The notes under the pieces: generated by a model
Databases searched by the model: none
Told to the model about the DNA's origin: nothing
Seen by the model: only the letters and a program-made list of their open reading frames with translations
Part shown: positions 42,329 to 55,106 of the stretch, piece after piece
Layout: each line of letters begins with the position of its first letter
Numbering within the stretch: position 1 is the first letter of the stretch
Made by a program: the position numbers and the translations under genes
Assembly: GCA_019044685.2 (NCBI GenBank)
Contig: JAGTXX020000003.1
Coordinates: 1,302,001-1,366,000, forward strand
Length of the DNA: 64,000 bases
Source of the DNA: Nannochloris sp. 'desiccata'
Lineage: Eukaryota > Chlorophyta > Trebouxiophyceae > Chlorellales > Chlorellaceae
Reading direction: 5' to 3'

Positions 42329-43793
42329 TTATTTTGTTGGCTTGAGAACGGTTTTCAATAGTTCTCGCCACTCGCCTTCAGCTTCTTTCTCAATTTTTCG
42401 AGCAAATAATGGGCAACTGGCCAGCATAACCACTACATTTTCACTTTTCATGACATAATTAATCAATTCTGCTCCGTTCAAGTCGCTAATATTCACTTCT
42501 TTTGCTTCTTCTTCAGCTTCTTCTTTACTGCCCTCATTGTCGTCATCGGAAACTTCACCGGCATCCTCCGCCAATTGGTCTATCTTCCTTAGCACTTTAT
42601 CTGCTATGCTCTCCAAAACCTTCCCCTGTTGACACTCCTCTTCTCCCCGTAACTCATGACGTAATATATCCGCCGTTGCCTCTGCTTTCCCAAACGACTT
42701 TGGGTGCATGAAATTTCCCGTCCAGACGACTCGTGTCACATGACCATCGCACTTGCACTCATTTTCTCTATTATTGATAGCCAACATAGTAGGAATGTAG
42801 TGTTCATCACTCACACAGAAGCGAGTATATGCCCCTACCTCTTCTGTATTAGGTAAGATGTAGCAATACTGTTTAAATGCTGTGTCAACTATGCTTTCTT
42901 CCGCGACAAGCCGAGCATGAGAACGAATTAAACCAAACCATTGGCTGGATTTACGCCACGTGTCGTCTGTAATATCACTATTAACTAACTTCATTTCGTC
43001 CACCATTCTATAAGTCATTCTACGGTTCCTATCCGCTTCGGAAGAATTGCCGCAAGCGTGGATGCGCGAGTGCTCAGCCGTGGCAAAGTGTAGATAGGTG
43101 GCGGAGGCGGAATACAGAGGGACGTGTGTCTCTGAAAGGAGGACAAAGTAGGAGTTCAAGGGCTCTTCTAGAGCTGCTTTTATTAATTTACGTTCTGCGT
43201 CTATGATTGAGTGGTCACCCCACTGGGCTTGAACTGGGTCCTTGACTGTAAAGGGCGCGAAAATACTTTCTGGAGGGTATTTGAAGCCAGGAGCGGTGTG
43301 AACATATATCGAAAAATACTTTTGCCATGCTGCGGTGGTTGCTACGTTCTCTAACGGTGTGTAATTTGAGTCAACGCCTAGAAAGTCTCTCCAAATGGAT
43401 TCCAAGGGCATAGGGCCACGGGTAAGAAATAGAAGAGCGACTTTAGGTAGCTGAGGAGGAGGTTTCTTCTTTGTCATCAGCGGTGGCGTTGCTGCTTGTT
43501 TTGTAAAAACTATTGGTGCTAGCTCTAAAGGGCTCTCTATTGGCGATGGCTGCGATTAAAGAATATAGTAAAGTGCAGATGATTAAATAAAGCAGTTAAC
43601 TGGCAAAATGAGATGGAAATATTATGTCAAAGGGTCTTACATTCGCATCAGGGCCAGATGGGAACACGGTCCTCAAATTGAGTATCAGTTCGCCTCTTAG
43701 CACGATCATCCCAATAAAGAGAATTGAAGCTAGAACCAAAAGGGCCTTATGGCGCCTTTGTGATGTGCGGCCTGCAATTGGCCTGGCCTTCAT
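42329..43793 (-). CDS. GT14-like glycosyltransferase (core-2/I-branching, DUF266), type II membrane
   Basis: Exons 43641-43793 and 42329-43549 (phase 0) give 457 residues. A single N-terminal anchor ('ALLVLASILFIGMIVL', about residues 18-33) after a basic stretch fits a Golgi type II enzyme. The catalytic region shows 'KVALLFLTRGPMPLESIW', 'FSIYVHTAPGF', 'VQAQWGDHSIIDAERKLI', 'YFVLLSETHVPLYS', 'WRKSSQWFGLIRSHA' and 'CVSDEHYIPTML', in the order of plant DUF266 proteins. Substrate is unknown; family members add GlcNAc, Xyl or GlcA to glycans, including arabinogalactan proteins. After about residue 355 there is a Glu/Asp-rich tail that is not part of the usual fold. The start is the first ATG; the frame is open a little farther upstream without one. 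Confidence 0.85.
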
Positions 43794-44134
43794 TGCAGCT
43801 GGGATGGAAGACACGCCCTTTTTCTTCTCTATGTTCTACAAACACCAAGTTCTTATCTGAAAATCATGATACAGATTCTTTTACTTTAAAATTTGATTAC
43901 TTTATGCATATCAACTTTTTTTTAATGTGCTGTGCGACTCCCTCCGACTCGGCTAGGAGTCCAAAAATCAAAACTTGCTGGCAGCTGCACCAGCAACTGA
44001 GTTCATCTCTTTCTCTCCCCTTGATCAAAGCTCTAGTTATATCACGTATGCTAGAATGCAAGCGGAAAACTGAACAACCTATATATAAGCAAGCAATAGT
44101 TGTAATAGTACACACAAGATCAAATCGAGCAACT
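43794..44134. other. Spacer between GT14-like and SPATA20-like genes
   Basis: 341 bases, probably the GT14 promoter and the SPATA20 3' UTR. No supported gene. Confidence 0.4.
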
Positions 44135-47037
44135 TCAGCCTTCCTTCTGTTTGAATGGCAACTCCACACCTACCCGCCGCAGAGTTGTTGATCCTGCCTG
44201 TCCTCTCACCTCAGCCAAAGTCTTCTTCACCACTTCTGGATCCGTGGTAGGCTTCTTGCACGTGAAATTCTGACAAATAAACGCTGTTGCAGGTTCATTT
44301 ACTGTCATTCCAGTCGCTTCAGCAATCGAAACAGCTTCAGGATTCTGTTGTTTCCAAAAATTCATCAAGTTTTCATTGCTTAGATCTAAATGTATAAGGA
44401 CCACGTCTGGAGCATATACCGAATATGCTGCATTAATCAACGCTTCTGTATCTGGTTCACCTTTTCCCCCAGTAATAACAACCTGTCGGGCATGGCCTAC
44501 CTCTAGTAAGTGCAATGCAGAGCACATCTGCGGCAACGCACTTGGCGCCTCTTTCAGTTGACCGGAAAATCCAGCAGCACACTTTTCTGCTTGCTTTTTT
44601 AATTCTGTGGCTTTTTGGGTGCTTGAAAGTGCTGCGAGTTTCCATAAATTGGATACAGCAATGCTACTGGAAGCAGGTTCAGCTCCGTCATAATCTTCTT
44701 TCATTCTCAATAAAACGCTGGCACTTGTACCTTCCCTACCAGGGCCGCCACCAGCGCTGGCTTCTTCGCCGCTTTTTGTCGTAGAAGAAGTGGGAGAGGG
44801 AGATTGGTAATAGCCACCTCCTTGAGCATCCCAAAACAGTTCATCCATCTTGTCTTGTAACTCCATCGCCCATTGTACATACTCTACCTCTCCCGTAGCG
44901 AAATACAACTCTAATAAACCAGCAATACACCAAGCATAATCATCTGAAAAGCCAGGCACATTGGAAGGACCGTTCATATAGGCTCTCCGTAACTGACCCG
45001 TGCTTTGATCGTACAGATTTTTACGAATACATTCTGCAGCTGTTTTTGCGGCGTGGATATACTCCATGGGGTCGCGGCCTTCCACTGGAAAGAGCTTTTC
45101 TAATGGAGGGTCCTCCGAAGAGAGCACCCTCCCTGCGGTTGCAAGTGCACCAAGAGCCATACCATTCCAGGCAGTAAGGATTTTATCATCACGGAATGGA
45201 CGAGGTCGCGTTTTTCTAACGTTGAACAACTTCTCCCGGCAAGAACTCAAAATTTCATCGGCTTCTCCGATGCTTACATTTGTGGCTGACGCAGTTTCTT
45301 CCAACGTTTTAGCTTGATAAAGCACATTTTTGCCCTGGAACTCGTGGTGAGGGTCAGATCGAGGTGATCTGGTGCAGTTTCCTTCAGGTTTAATACCATA
45401 ATGTGATGCAAACATAGATGCTACCTCAGAAGAAGAAAATTTTCCAGCACCACCACCGCCACCAAGAACCTCGTCTATTTCCTTTGCAGTCCAAATATAG
45501 AATTCACCTTCCTTCTTCTTTCCATCACTAGTATCCAAACTATCTGCATCTTCTGCAGCACAGAATCCACCTTCAGGGTGTTTCAAATCACGTAAGAGGT
45601 AATCTAATACACCTCGAGCAATACTGGCATGGTCAAGGACTCTGGTGATTTGATACGCAGCAAGATTTGATTGTACGAGTTGAGGATTGTCGTACAGCAT
45701 AATCTCAAAGTGAGGCACGTGCCAGTACTTCAGCACAGTTAAGGAAATACAGTAGAAGTACAGAATGTTAGTACTAAGTACGAGAAGAGATTGATTTAAT
45801 CAAGTATATATGTGGAATGATATATAGAAAGTAACAATAGTACAAGGCCGGAGGTTCTAGATTCCGAGATTAGGCTAATACCCACATGTTCCGACCTGAT
45901 ATATTTTTGCAGAGAAAGGAAAAACTGGAAAAACTTCAATCACCTGTAACTTACTTCATCAACAGAGTAACGATGAAAACCACCACCCAACTGGTCTCGC
46001 ATACCACCAGCAGCCATTTGTTTCATAGTAAACGTCGCCATGTGAAGCATACGACCTGTCAAGTAGTAAAGTTAAAGAAAGAGAAAACGTATTTAAATTT
46101 GAGGGGGAGATTAGATTGCCAGAGCGGGGAAAACAGACACACCACTATCTTCCCAATAAAGCAATAAGGAGGCGCATCTAGTCTACTTACGAGCTTCATC
46201 GTTTTTATTCATATATAATAAGCGTACGTATTCAGTCATTAAAACTATCAACTCGCTCGGCCTAGGAAATTTGGGAGCACTTCCAAATCCCCCAAGACGG
46301 GAATCAAATCTTTCTTCAAACTGTTTAGCACAAAGTGAAATAGACTTTACAAGCTCTTCTGTAGCGCCTCCAGCAGCACCACTGCCACTTGCACTAGAAC
46401 TGATAATTTCACCTAACTGGCGCATAGAATCAGCGCTGCTTGCTCTGATGTCTTCCTTTTTCTGGCTCCAAATGGACGCCAAGCGGTTCAATACAGTTTT
46501 AAAACCGGGACGTCCGTAGGCATCTTGAGGTGGAAAGTACGTTCCACCAAAAAAAGGATGTAAATCTGGAGTGAGAAATACGCTCATAGGCCAGCCACCA
46601 CCACCCTGAGTTGCTTGGATGTAGGTCATGTACGTCTTGTCAACATCAGGGCGTTCTTCTTTATCAACTTTAATAGAAACGAAGTTTCTATTCAAAACTT
46701 CAGCGATTTCTTCAGATTCAAAGCTCTCGTGTTCCATCACGTGGCACCAGTGGCAGCTAGAGTAGCCAATGGAGAGGAAAATGGGGCAGTCACGCTGCCG
46801 GGCAATTGCAAATGCTTCTTCTCCCCATGGATACCAGTTTACCGGATTCTCAGCGTGTTGGAGAAGGTATGCACTCTGTTCTTGAGCCAAGCGGTTTAAC
46901 GTACGGCCTTCTGAATGTCCTGACATTGTGCGGGTATAATTTCGGTGTATTTTATGAAATCTGTCGATAGATGTAAATGATCGAGCTCGACTGATCACAG
47001 GAAGAGCAATGTGCTGTGCTTTAGAGACAGCGCGCAT
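44135..47037 (-). CDS. SPATA20/YyaL family protein: thioredoxin-like (DUF255) plus six-hairpin domain
   Basis: Exons 46191-47037, 45955-46055 and 44135-45727 give 846 residues. The first 45 residues are basic and Ser/Arg-rich, a likely mitochondrial presequence (start at the first ATG, 47037). The thioredoxin-like domain begins with '[21 protein letters not shown]' in part and has the redox-like CHWC near residue 95 ('[18 protein letters not shown]'), then '[13 protein letters not shown]' and 'GGTYFPP'. The middle exon restores '[13 protein letters not shown]' and joins to '[13 protein letters not shown]'. The C-terminal half is an (alpha/alpha)-barrel, '[17 protein letters not shown]'. The family spans bacteria to plants and animals; its reaction is unknown. 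The introns here are unusually late for this window. Confidence 0.93.
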
Positions 47038-47346
47038 TGAAGTACAAATTACACAAACATGAAATTTTATGCGCTCCAAGGCTATTTTTGGGAAGATAGT
47101 AATGATTTGCCATCAAAGTGCCAGTTGCTTTCATGCTCGACAAAACGTGAAACCTTCCTGCTGCGCACCTTTTTACATTCAGAGCTGCTCTGTAAAACAT
47201 CAGATTCACAGGTAAGGTTACAGGATAGCTAGAACAGGTATATGCGATGAAATATATACAAAAAAGGGGCACATGGTTTAATACAGAGGAAAATTTTGCT
47301 TTCACTCCCCGCCCCACAAAACCGCCGCCGCCGCCTTTTAATACCT
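47038..47346. other. Spacer between SPATA20-like promoter and TAF13 3' end
   Basis: 309 bases, tandem minus-strand arrangement. No supported gene; it holds the SPATA20-like promoter. Confidence 0.4.
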
Positions 47347-48008
47347 CTAAATCTGTCCTTCTGACGGAGCCACAGCAGTCTGATCCTCCACATCTTTTGA
47401 TAGACTTGCCAGCGCTTCAGTATCCAATCCATCCGGTATTTCAAACGTAGCACGAGCTTCTTTCAATTCCTTTTGTAGTTCAAATAATTCCTTAACACGC
47501 TCGAATTTTTTCGGGTCTTTTTTCACTATTGCCATAATATCCTCTGCTGTGACAGCTCCTACCCCTTTTAATGGGGGTTTTGATTTGCCACGTAAACTTG
47601 CGAGGTTTAAGGATTTTCTAAAAACGCCGCTCGCGTACTCTATAACGATTTCCTGTAAAAATAAAAGCATAGTAGTTGGCAGTTGAAGCTAGCGGGGAAA
47701 AATAACAGAACTGAAAATTAAGGAAATTTGGGTATGTCTCACCTCTACAAGGTCTACAGTCTCTGGAAGTGGTGTGTCATGATCTCCAAATGCATACATC
47801 ATTGTGCTTACTGCAATTATTATTTTACGGAGAAAGGGCGGTGAGGTGACTGATTGGCGTAGAGGAAGATTGATTGGCAAAATTGAAATGAAAGGTGGAG
47901 TGAAACAAACTCACAATCTTTGACAAAAGTTCCTTTTAGACTGATGCTTTCATCAGCAGCCTCGTCCTCTGGCATGCCTGCCCTTTGTCTACTTCCTAGA
48001 GTGGCCAT
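47347..48008 (-). CDS. TAF13: TFIID subunit 13 (TAF13), histone fold
   Basis: Exons 47915-48008, 47743-47810 and 47347-47652 give 155 residues. The joined sequence 'KDLSTMMYAFGDHDTPLPET' and 'VDLVEEIVIEYASG' is the TAF13 signature, followed by 'AVTAEDIMAIVKKDPKKFER' and 'VKELFELQKELKEARATFEI'. TAF13 pairs with TAF11 through a histone fold in TFIID and takes part in RNA polymerase II promoter recognition. It is slightly longer than usual at both ends. The first exon's split codon (T/TA) gives leucine and restores the conserved start of helix 1. It is head-to-head, 232 bases away, with the LRR gene. Confidence 0.93.
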
Positions 48009-48240
48009 TTTAATTTTCGATCACTATTTTAAAGAAGCTTCATATACAAAGACCCTCTTCACACTATGGTAATCCAACAGGTATGAAAAATACGAGTACA
48101 ATAATTTCGAGCGATAAGATAGCAGTGATCAATTCATAAATACTCGTCTCAACTTCTCTGCTTTTCCGAAACAGCTATAAGCACTCCATATTAGATTCAG
48201 TAATCACGAATTATTTATCTATCAGTATCCTAACAACACA
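48009..48240. promoter_or_regulatory. Short divergent promoter, TAF13 / LRR genes
   Basis: 232 bases separate head-to-head start codons, so control elements of both genes must be here. No clear TATA box. Confidence 0.4.
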
Positions 48241-49617
48241 ATGACTCCAGAGGAAGAAGCGTTGCTCGCTATTCTCAACACTGCCCCAGAGTATAGCAGT
48301 TTACATTCAGATTGGGAAGGAAATGATCCCCAAAACTGGCGTGCCAGGATAAAGAAATCATCTGATGGATCAATCATTGACTTGTAAGTGCACAACAAAA
48401 CTCCCCTCGATACATTGCGTACTGTCTGTCAAAATCCTGGAGTTCTTTCAAATTCAGCAAACTCATCACTGCCCAGTCGCCGTCATCCTCCATCCCTCCC
48501 CCTCCACAGAAGCCTTGCCCAAGCCAGCTTCTCAGAGCTCTCACCATCTATTGGCGCACTCGCGAATCTCACCAAACTTGTTTTGTCTTCTAACGACCTT
48601 CGTTTCCTCCCTGAAGAGCTCTCTGCCCTTCGTAAACTCGATGCTCTAGTATTAGACAGCAATACTGTCACAGACGTCCCTTCTGTGATTCCTCAGTTAA
48701 CTTCTCTACACCACTTGTGGCTTAACCGCAACCCAGTTGGCTCTATTCCACCTACAATTGGGTCTCTACATAAAACTCTAGAATGGCTAGACTTTTCTGA
48801 ATGTCCTCGTTTGATTTCTCTCCCTTTGGCAATTGGGACGCTCACCAAGTTGAAAAGACTAGATTTACACTCGTGCAAAATCGAATCACTTCCTGCAACC
48901 ATTGGAAATCTACGTAAATTAGATCATTTGTCATTGCATTCCAATGAATTGAAGGAACTCTCCCCAGAAATTGGTGATTGTACTGCTTTGACATGGCTTT
49001 CATTAAACTCAAATCACCTATTGGGGCTGCCGTCTACTATTGGCCAGCTTACAAATATGGTGCGTTTGTCGTTGCATATTAACCAGTTGGAAAGTTTACC
49101 TGAAGAATTGGGGAATTTAGTGCATTTAGAAGCCATTTCTCTTCATTCAAATAATTTGAAAACGCTGCCAGCTAGTTTCGAGGGGCTCAAAGAGTGCACG
49201 AGGTTTAGTTTATATCAAAATAAAGAATTGTTACGCGTTCCAGAGTGTATTGGCGGCATGCTGGGTTTAAAAGAGCTGTGGTTGTATGATTGTGGACTGG
49301 TAGAAGTCACCCCTGCATTGTCTGCACTCACAAATTTGCAGAAATTGTGGCTCGATAGAAATAAACTCAGCACAGTGCCCAAGGAACTTTCAAATTTGAA
49401 AAGTTTAAAAGAATTGTATTTGGATCAAAATCCTAATTTAGCAGATTTGCCTGAAGAGATACGAACTCAAATGCCTAATACGAAGCTGTTTATAGATGAC
49501 ACACTCCCTTCTGCCAGAGGTGTTGGTGAAAAGACGGCCGCTGTGGCAGGCGGTCTCGGTGGTAGAACTGATGATGATGTAAAGGAGCCTCCGAACCAGA
49601 AGCAGAGGTTGGCATGA
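48241..49617 (+). CDS. Leucine-rich repeat protein, intracellular (Ras-group-LRR-like)
   Basis: Exons 48241-48383 and 48510-49617 (phase 2) give 416 residues. After a 47-residue N-terminal cap ('NDPQNWRARIKKSSDGSI') there are about 13 LRRs of 23 residues of the type 'LPxxIGxLxxLxxLxLxxNxL' (for example 'LPATIGNLRKLDHLSLHSNEL'). This is the pattern of plant intracellular Ras-group LRR proteins and of SHOC2-like scaffolds. There is no signal peptide, membrane segment or kinase domain. The C-terminal 35 residues are polar and unstructured. It should be a cytosolic protein-binding scaffold; partners are unknown. TGTAA lies about 40 bases after the stop. Confidence 0.88.
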
Positions 49618-50256
49618 TGCCGCATTTCTTCAGTTGTATTTGCAAATATATAAATTTGTAATTGTGGAAAGAAACCCGGAGTATAAAATTTATGTCTTGT
49701 GGTTTCTCAAGAGGGTGTTGCCAAAGGATGAAATTTAGTTTTGTCAGTGGGATTTGCATTTCTAAACCCAAATATTCTATACATATGGTAAAATAATTCG
49801 TATTTTGTGAAAATTTTAGTGTACGAAAATAAAATAGATACCTGCAGGAGAAGCAAATGAAATGACAAGACAGTGCGCAGGGCGGTTGAGACGGGTGATG
49901 TCAGACACGAGCAGTCGGCACAGACGTCATCCTCCCCAACAATAAAGTGCCTCATGTTCTACATTCAATACTGAAACTGTCAAAATGTAGCATAGGCTAT
50001 CTCAATTCTCATTAAGCTAGCACAGACAAGCCAAACTTCACATACCAGCTTCTTACCACCTCCGCTGCCGAAGGTTTAAAACTTTTGAAAAGTTAGTAAC
50101 AAAATCGGGGGTTTATGTCATCTTAAACTTGCGTCCAAGGCTTATTTTAATACAATCTAAAAATTTATTAAATATGTTTCTATACTATAAGCCTGTAATG
50201 CATCACTTCAACGATTGAATAACGTATATCTGGTGTTGAACATTAATCATCTCACG
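49618..50256. other. Spacer between LRR and lipase genes
   Basis: 639 AT-rich bases with no supported gene, holding the LRR 3' UTR and the lipase promoter. Confidence 0.4.
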
Positions 50257-53200
50257 ATGGTAAGTTCGCTGACTTAATTCTTTTCAACATTCCCAATCTG
50301 CACATTGGTAACAATATCATGGATTTTTAAAAGCAGGAAAAACACGTTGAAGACAGCTCCAAGGCTCGAAAAGAGCCTTCATCACCATCGTCATCTTTTA
50401 GAGAAGACGGCAGTGACACAGGCGGAGGCCCTTCTCCTCCTCCTTCAGAAGCCCCCTCAAGCAGCACCGTTTTTCGCCATTACGACGATAAACGCGACGT
50501 TATTATTCAGATTGAATGTCTATCGGATACAGCTACTAAAAGAATCTCTCAAGCTATTTGGGGAGCGACTGCTGCTGGACTGGCGTTGCTCATCGCACGC
50601 CTCGTTTTAGTAACTACAAAGGTGAGACTGTTGAAATTCGTTTACAGGTTGATTATTTATTCTGCGTTTTGGAAATGATATTCTCTCTCTCTCTCTATCG
50701 AATCCTCACATATTTCCTTTTTTCTTAATGCAGCCAGAAAGCTATTGGTTAGAAAGTTCATCTCTGTTTGTCGTCAACACCGCTTTTGCTTCTCTACAAA
50801 TTGTCGCTCTTAGCATTACGAGCATCTATTTCGTGCGCCGTATCATCCGATCTACCCGAACTGGCAAACGATGGTCACGTAGAAGACTACGAGGTGTCCA
50901 ATTAAGTGCAGTTGAGCTTACTTTACAACTGCTAAACAGCATCTTATTTCTAATTCCTAATGCAGACTCTTTGGTGCACGACTGCCAATGGTTTTCTTCT
51001 CTGGTAGTTTGGATGTCATTTGGTCGCTGGACAATTTGGAACTCATTTTTCTTAATATTCGTAGTCCAGGCATCGAATATGATGCCTTTACCTCAACGTA
51101 ACAGCTCTGAAAAGGAGAACAATCTTGGAAACGATAATGAGCGACCGTGGTGGCGGTGGCTTTTGCGTCAAGGCACCTTTTTCTTACCAGGTTCAGGACG
51201 TTGCCTTAGTCCAACAGCTTTCTCTGAAGCACATGATTCCACTAATATTGAACCAAAGATCTATATGGATGCTCCAGTCTGGGTGCATTGGCCTAAATTG
51301 AGTCTTTGGGTTATCATGGAAGGGTGCATATTAGGGCTGACTATTGACCTTGACCGGCATCCAGCTGGAATTCCCGTTTCTAATAGTGAAACTACTCCTA
51401 TTACCTCCCAAACATCATGCAAGTATCTAGAATATACAGAAAACTTTACAACGACTGCAAACGTTCTTTCTAATATCGTCGCAGCAGTTTCCATTGTGTA
51501 CCTCCTTGTTTACACTTATATAATTTGCTACTCATTTCGCGTATTCTACGGGTTACCCTATACAAAATTTCGTATGGGTAATTTAATTCTACGCTTGCAA
51601 GTACGTCAACGTGCCTTAACATTTGCATTTTTTATAGCGACCATCGTCGTTTATTTTTACGTCAGACGAGGCTCACTTGCTGCTTTGATTCTCTCTTGGT
51701 ATGGCCTTACATCCATGCAAGTAGTCAATACAGTCGTAGTTATTGCCCAAGCCTACCTTTCATCCCCTAAAAAGCCAGAGCAAACAGCCATTCTTCAAGT
51801 TTGGCTTCAAGAATTTGCTTGGACGGAAGCCGACATACCTCGGAAAAGATCTGAGCGCATCTCTTCTCTACCAGATGACTCCTTTGAAGGCTTTTGCATG
51901 GATTGTGAGCCTTTATTTTGCTTTGAAACTGCAGTAAAACTCATGTATTGGAGTTTTTTAGCGTATGATACTGGAGAGCTACCAAACTCTCCGTTTTCTT
52001 CAGCAACTGCTCTAGATTTATATAATTTAGATCACTTTGATGTGGTTTGGGAGCACACTTTAAACACAAAAGCCGTTATTGGGTGGACTGATGATCCTTC
52101 ATGCGCTACAATTGTCATTGCGTTTCGTGGCACAGCCTCCACTACAAATCTCCTTTCAGATTTGCAGGTATGGAGAGCAAGACATCCTGGGGGAATTGGC
52201 ACCCCTCTCCTGGGAACAGCACCTCTAGTGCACCAAGGTTTCTTAAAAATGTATACTAAGAATGGGTTTCATGATCGATTATTAAATAAAGTCGAGCATA
52301 TTTTAAACAGGTGCCAAGAGTCTGTTGAGAAGAAAAATAAAAATGATGGTGAGATGAAAAGTTATTCTCGACCTCCAATCAAAGTAATGCTAACAGGCCA
52401 TTCTCTCGGCGGTGCTTTAGCTATTCTCTGTTCGTACGATATCGCCACCCGTACCCCCTGTGCTGCCTACGACATCGATATCAGTTGCTACACCTTTGGT
52501 GCTCCCCGTGTTGGCAATCATTCCTGGGCAAGAGAATACAACTCGAAAATTCCAGAAACCTGGCAGTTAATTAATTCTGATGATGTTGTCACCCGAGCTG
52601 GGAAATTTTTCTTTCTTTTTAAGCACGTGGGACACAGAGTATTGCTCAATAGACGGGGTGATCTCGTTGTCAGACCCTCATTTGTAGAATATTCTCTCAG
52701 AAGATCTCCTGGTGGTTCAGTCAAAGATCATCATTTAAGTAGTTACGAGAGAGCCGTAGTGGCCGTACTGGCAGCGCAGTTTGGTAAAAAGTCCTTTAAT
52801 TTGGGCGCAAGAGAAGGAGCGAGGGCGCTTGCGCATGCTGCCGGCCAAAGGAAATTATTGGATAGAGCTGGCTTGAGTTTAGAGGATGTACAGCGATTGG
52901 AAGAAGGAAGAGGCCAATTAACCAGACAAAAGAGTAAACCTGCACGCATGAGACCTGAAAAAGGAGGAGAAGCAGCGGGAGAACAGGAAGAAAGGGGATT
53001 CTGGTTGAAGCCTTTGGCAAGGCAATGGCTGAATGCAGTAGCTAGCATGTGTTTAGGAAGGCATGAATTAGAGCCAATTGCAGCAAAAGAAGAGAAATCA
53101 ATCCCTTATTCTATACCGGAAAGTGAAACTTTGGCAGCAACAACGGCTGCAGAGGTGGAGGCTGCAGAACTCGGGGTTGAAGCAGGGGAAGATCTTCTAG

Positions 53201-53418
53201 AAGAAAGAGGTAGAATGCAGACTGGAGGTGAAGAAATTGTAGAAAAAGAAGATCAAATGGAAGCGAGACAACAAGCTGAGAGTGGGTTATTGCACTGCAG
53301 GGAGATGTGCTCTGAAATGGGAGCATCCACGCAAAAGGACAGGCGGTGTAATTTTAAAAGTGGAAGCGCTGCCAAGGAAAGGAGCGGGCCTGGTTCTATT
53401 GGAAGTAGACGCCCTTGA
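50257..53418 (+). CDS. sn1-diacylglycerol-lipase-like membrane class 3 lipase
   Basis: Exons 50257-50259 (the ATG alone), 50337-50621 and 50734-53418 give 990 residues. Four or more hydrophobic segments lie in the first 400 residues (for example 'SSLFVVNTAFASLQIVALSI', 'VYLLVYTYIICYSF'), then a class 3 lipase domain: 'IVIAFRGTAST', the nucleophile in 'LTGHSLGGALA' (about residue 652), 'TFGAPRVGN', an Asp in 'NSDDVVTR' (about 711) and His in 'VKDHHLSSYERAV' (about 760). The order (N-terminal membrane region plus lipase) is that of animal DAG lipases and some plant membrane lipases. The last 200 residues are charged, Glu-rich and probably disordered. The start is fixed by splicing: ATG is followed at once by GTAAGT, and no ATG starts exon 2. 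Confidence 0.85.
50682..50696. repeat. (TC)n run in the second lipase intron
   Basis: Seven TC units within the pyrimidine-rich part of the intron before exon 3. Confidence 0.8.
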
Positions 53419-53660
53419 TTCTTAAGTTTTTGGAGAATTAGAAAATGGGTTATTTTGTATGAATAAGTACCTGTACTATTATGATTTTTTTTCTGTTTGA
53501 TTCGTAAGGCTGATGAGCATTTTGTTCTCTCTTACAACATTTGAAAGCCGCCCGCTGTGCCGCTGTGGAAACCGCCCAGCAGGCATTGCATCCCCATTTT
53601 GTTAGACTTATAGAGCAAGCGTTGGCGTAGCCACATTTATCATAATATGTGTCACTAACA

Positions 53661-55106
53661 ATGGCGTCAGGGGAAGGTCTGATCGTAGTTGGCTTAAGAA
53701 ATCAAGGCAACATCTGCTACTTCAATTCGATCTTGCAGGTAAGGTTCATTGAAAAGTGTATCAGAAACCTCCTTCACAAGGTATACATAATTTAATAAAT
53801 TCCCGTGCAGGCTCTAGCTTCGTGCAATCTCGTCCTAGGCTCTTTACAGCGTATCCAAAGTGTGATCAGTGATGGTGGCATTGATTCTAAAACCCAAATA
53901 TGCCAAGGCCTTCTAGACATAATAAAATATCTACAACCACACTCTAAAGATATATCTAGAAGATCATATAGCGCTCAAACTCTCTTGCGCACTTTACGCA
54001 CTAAACTGGGCAATCAACATGTCCTCCCGCTTGGCGAGGAACACGACGCCGCTGAAGGCTTAGAGCTACTTTTACAAGCTCTATCTTCTGAACTTTCTGC
54101 TGAATTCCACGCCCATGCGAAATTTCCACTTGCAATCAAAGCCTCGCTGCAAGCGTTGCTCAATTCTGACTACAACTATTCCCCTTGTTCAAATTCTCAA
54201 CCCGACGCTCTTCTGGCAGGTTGGAAGAGTATTAGGCTGCCTGTTGAAGGCTTAATGGCAACCCGTATGCAGTGTGTGAAATGTAGACACCATTTTGATA
54301 CTCAATTCACCCAATTTACCACCCTATCAATGCCATTACCCACTACCTCCGCTTCAAAAGGGGGCACGGCTGTGGCAGCAACTGGAAATTTGCTGGGCAT
54401 TGCTCATGTCCCGTCTGGCTGTAGCTTAATCCCCTGCTTTGATGGGTTGTTTGGGTATGAATTAGTCAGTGGAGTTCACTGTCCGGGATGCTCTATTAGA
54501 GCCAGCTTAAAACAAGTAGCAAAAAATCTACCAGTAGATAAGTCAAAACCATTCCCACCTCTCAAGTCGCCGTCACCGTCACTGCTGAGAGCCGGTAAGA
54601 ATAACAATACGAATAAAAACCAAGCTACAGTCGCACCATTAGATAAACTACAAAATTCTGTCGATGAACGGCGTCCACTCCCAAGTCAATCTTCCGTTGA
54701 AGCTCTATTTAAAGCAGAAGGCATACCGTACCTTGAACAAACTCAAACTCACGTCACTCGACAATCTGTTGTAGTACGATGGCCCTCCATACTTGTACTC
54801 CAGCTCCGTAGGTCCATCTGGACACCAGACGGACGATTAGTGAAGGTGGTAGGGCATGTAAAATTCCCATTAGCGCTTCGTTTAGAAGCAAAAGATGATC
54901 AGAAAGTGAGTTATCACTTAAAAGCGGTAGTACTGCACTCTGGCCTTTCTGCTGGTACTGGTCATTACACCACGTTTAGAAAATTGCAAGAGGTTCAAAG
55001 TACCAGTAGTAAGTGGGTCAAGGTTTCCGATGAAAGTGTAAAGCCAGTTGACGAGGCAGAGGTCCTTGCTGCGGATGCCATCTTGTTATTGTATGAACAT
55101 ACTTGA
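53661..55106 (+). CDS. Ubiquitin-specific protease (USP/UBP, USP30/UBP27-like)
   Basis: Exons 53661-53738 and 53811-55106 (phase 0) give 457 residues. The Cys box 'GLRNQGNICYFNS' holds the catalytic Cys19 with Ile in place of the usual Thr before it; 'LQ|ALAS' joins across the intron. 'EEHDAAEGLELLL' is a QQDA/EF-like block. Two C-x-x-C pairs ('CVKC' and 'CPGC') fit the zinc-binding fingers. The His box is 'GTGHYTTF' with His411, followed by 'KWVKVSDESVKPV'. It should remove ubiquitin from substrates. Without an N-terminal membrane segment the location is not clear, so the resemblance to USP30/UBP27, based on size and box spacing, is tentative. Confidence 0.88.
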
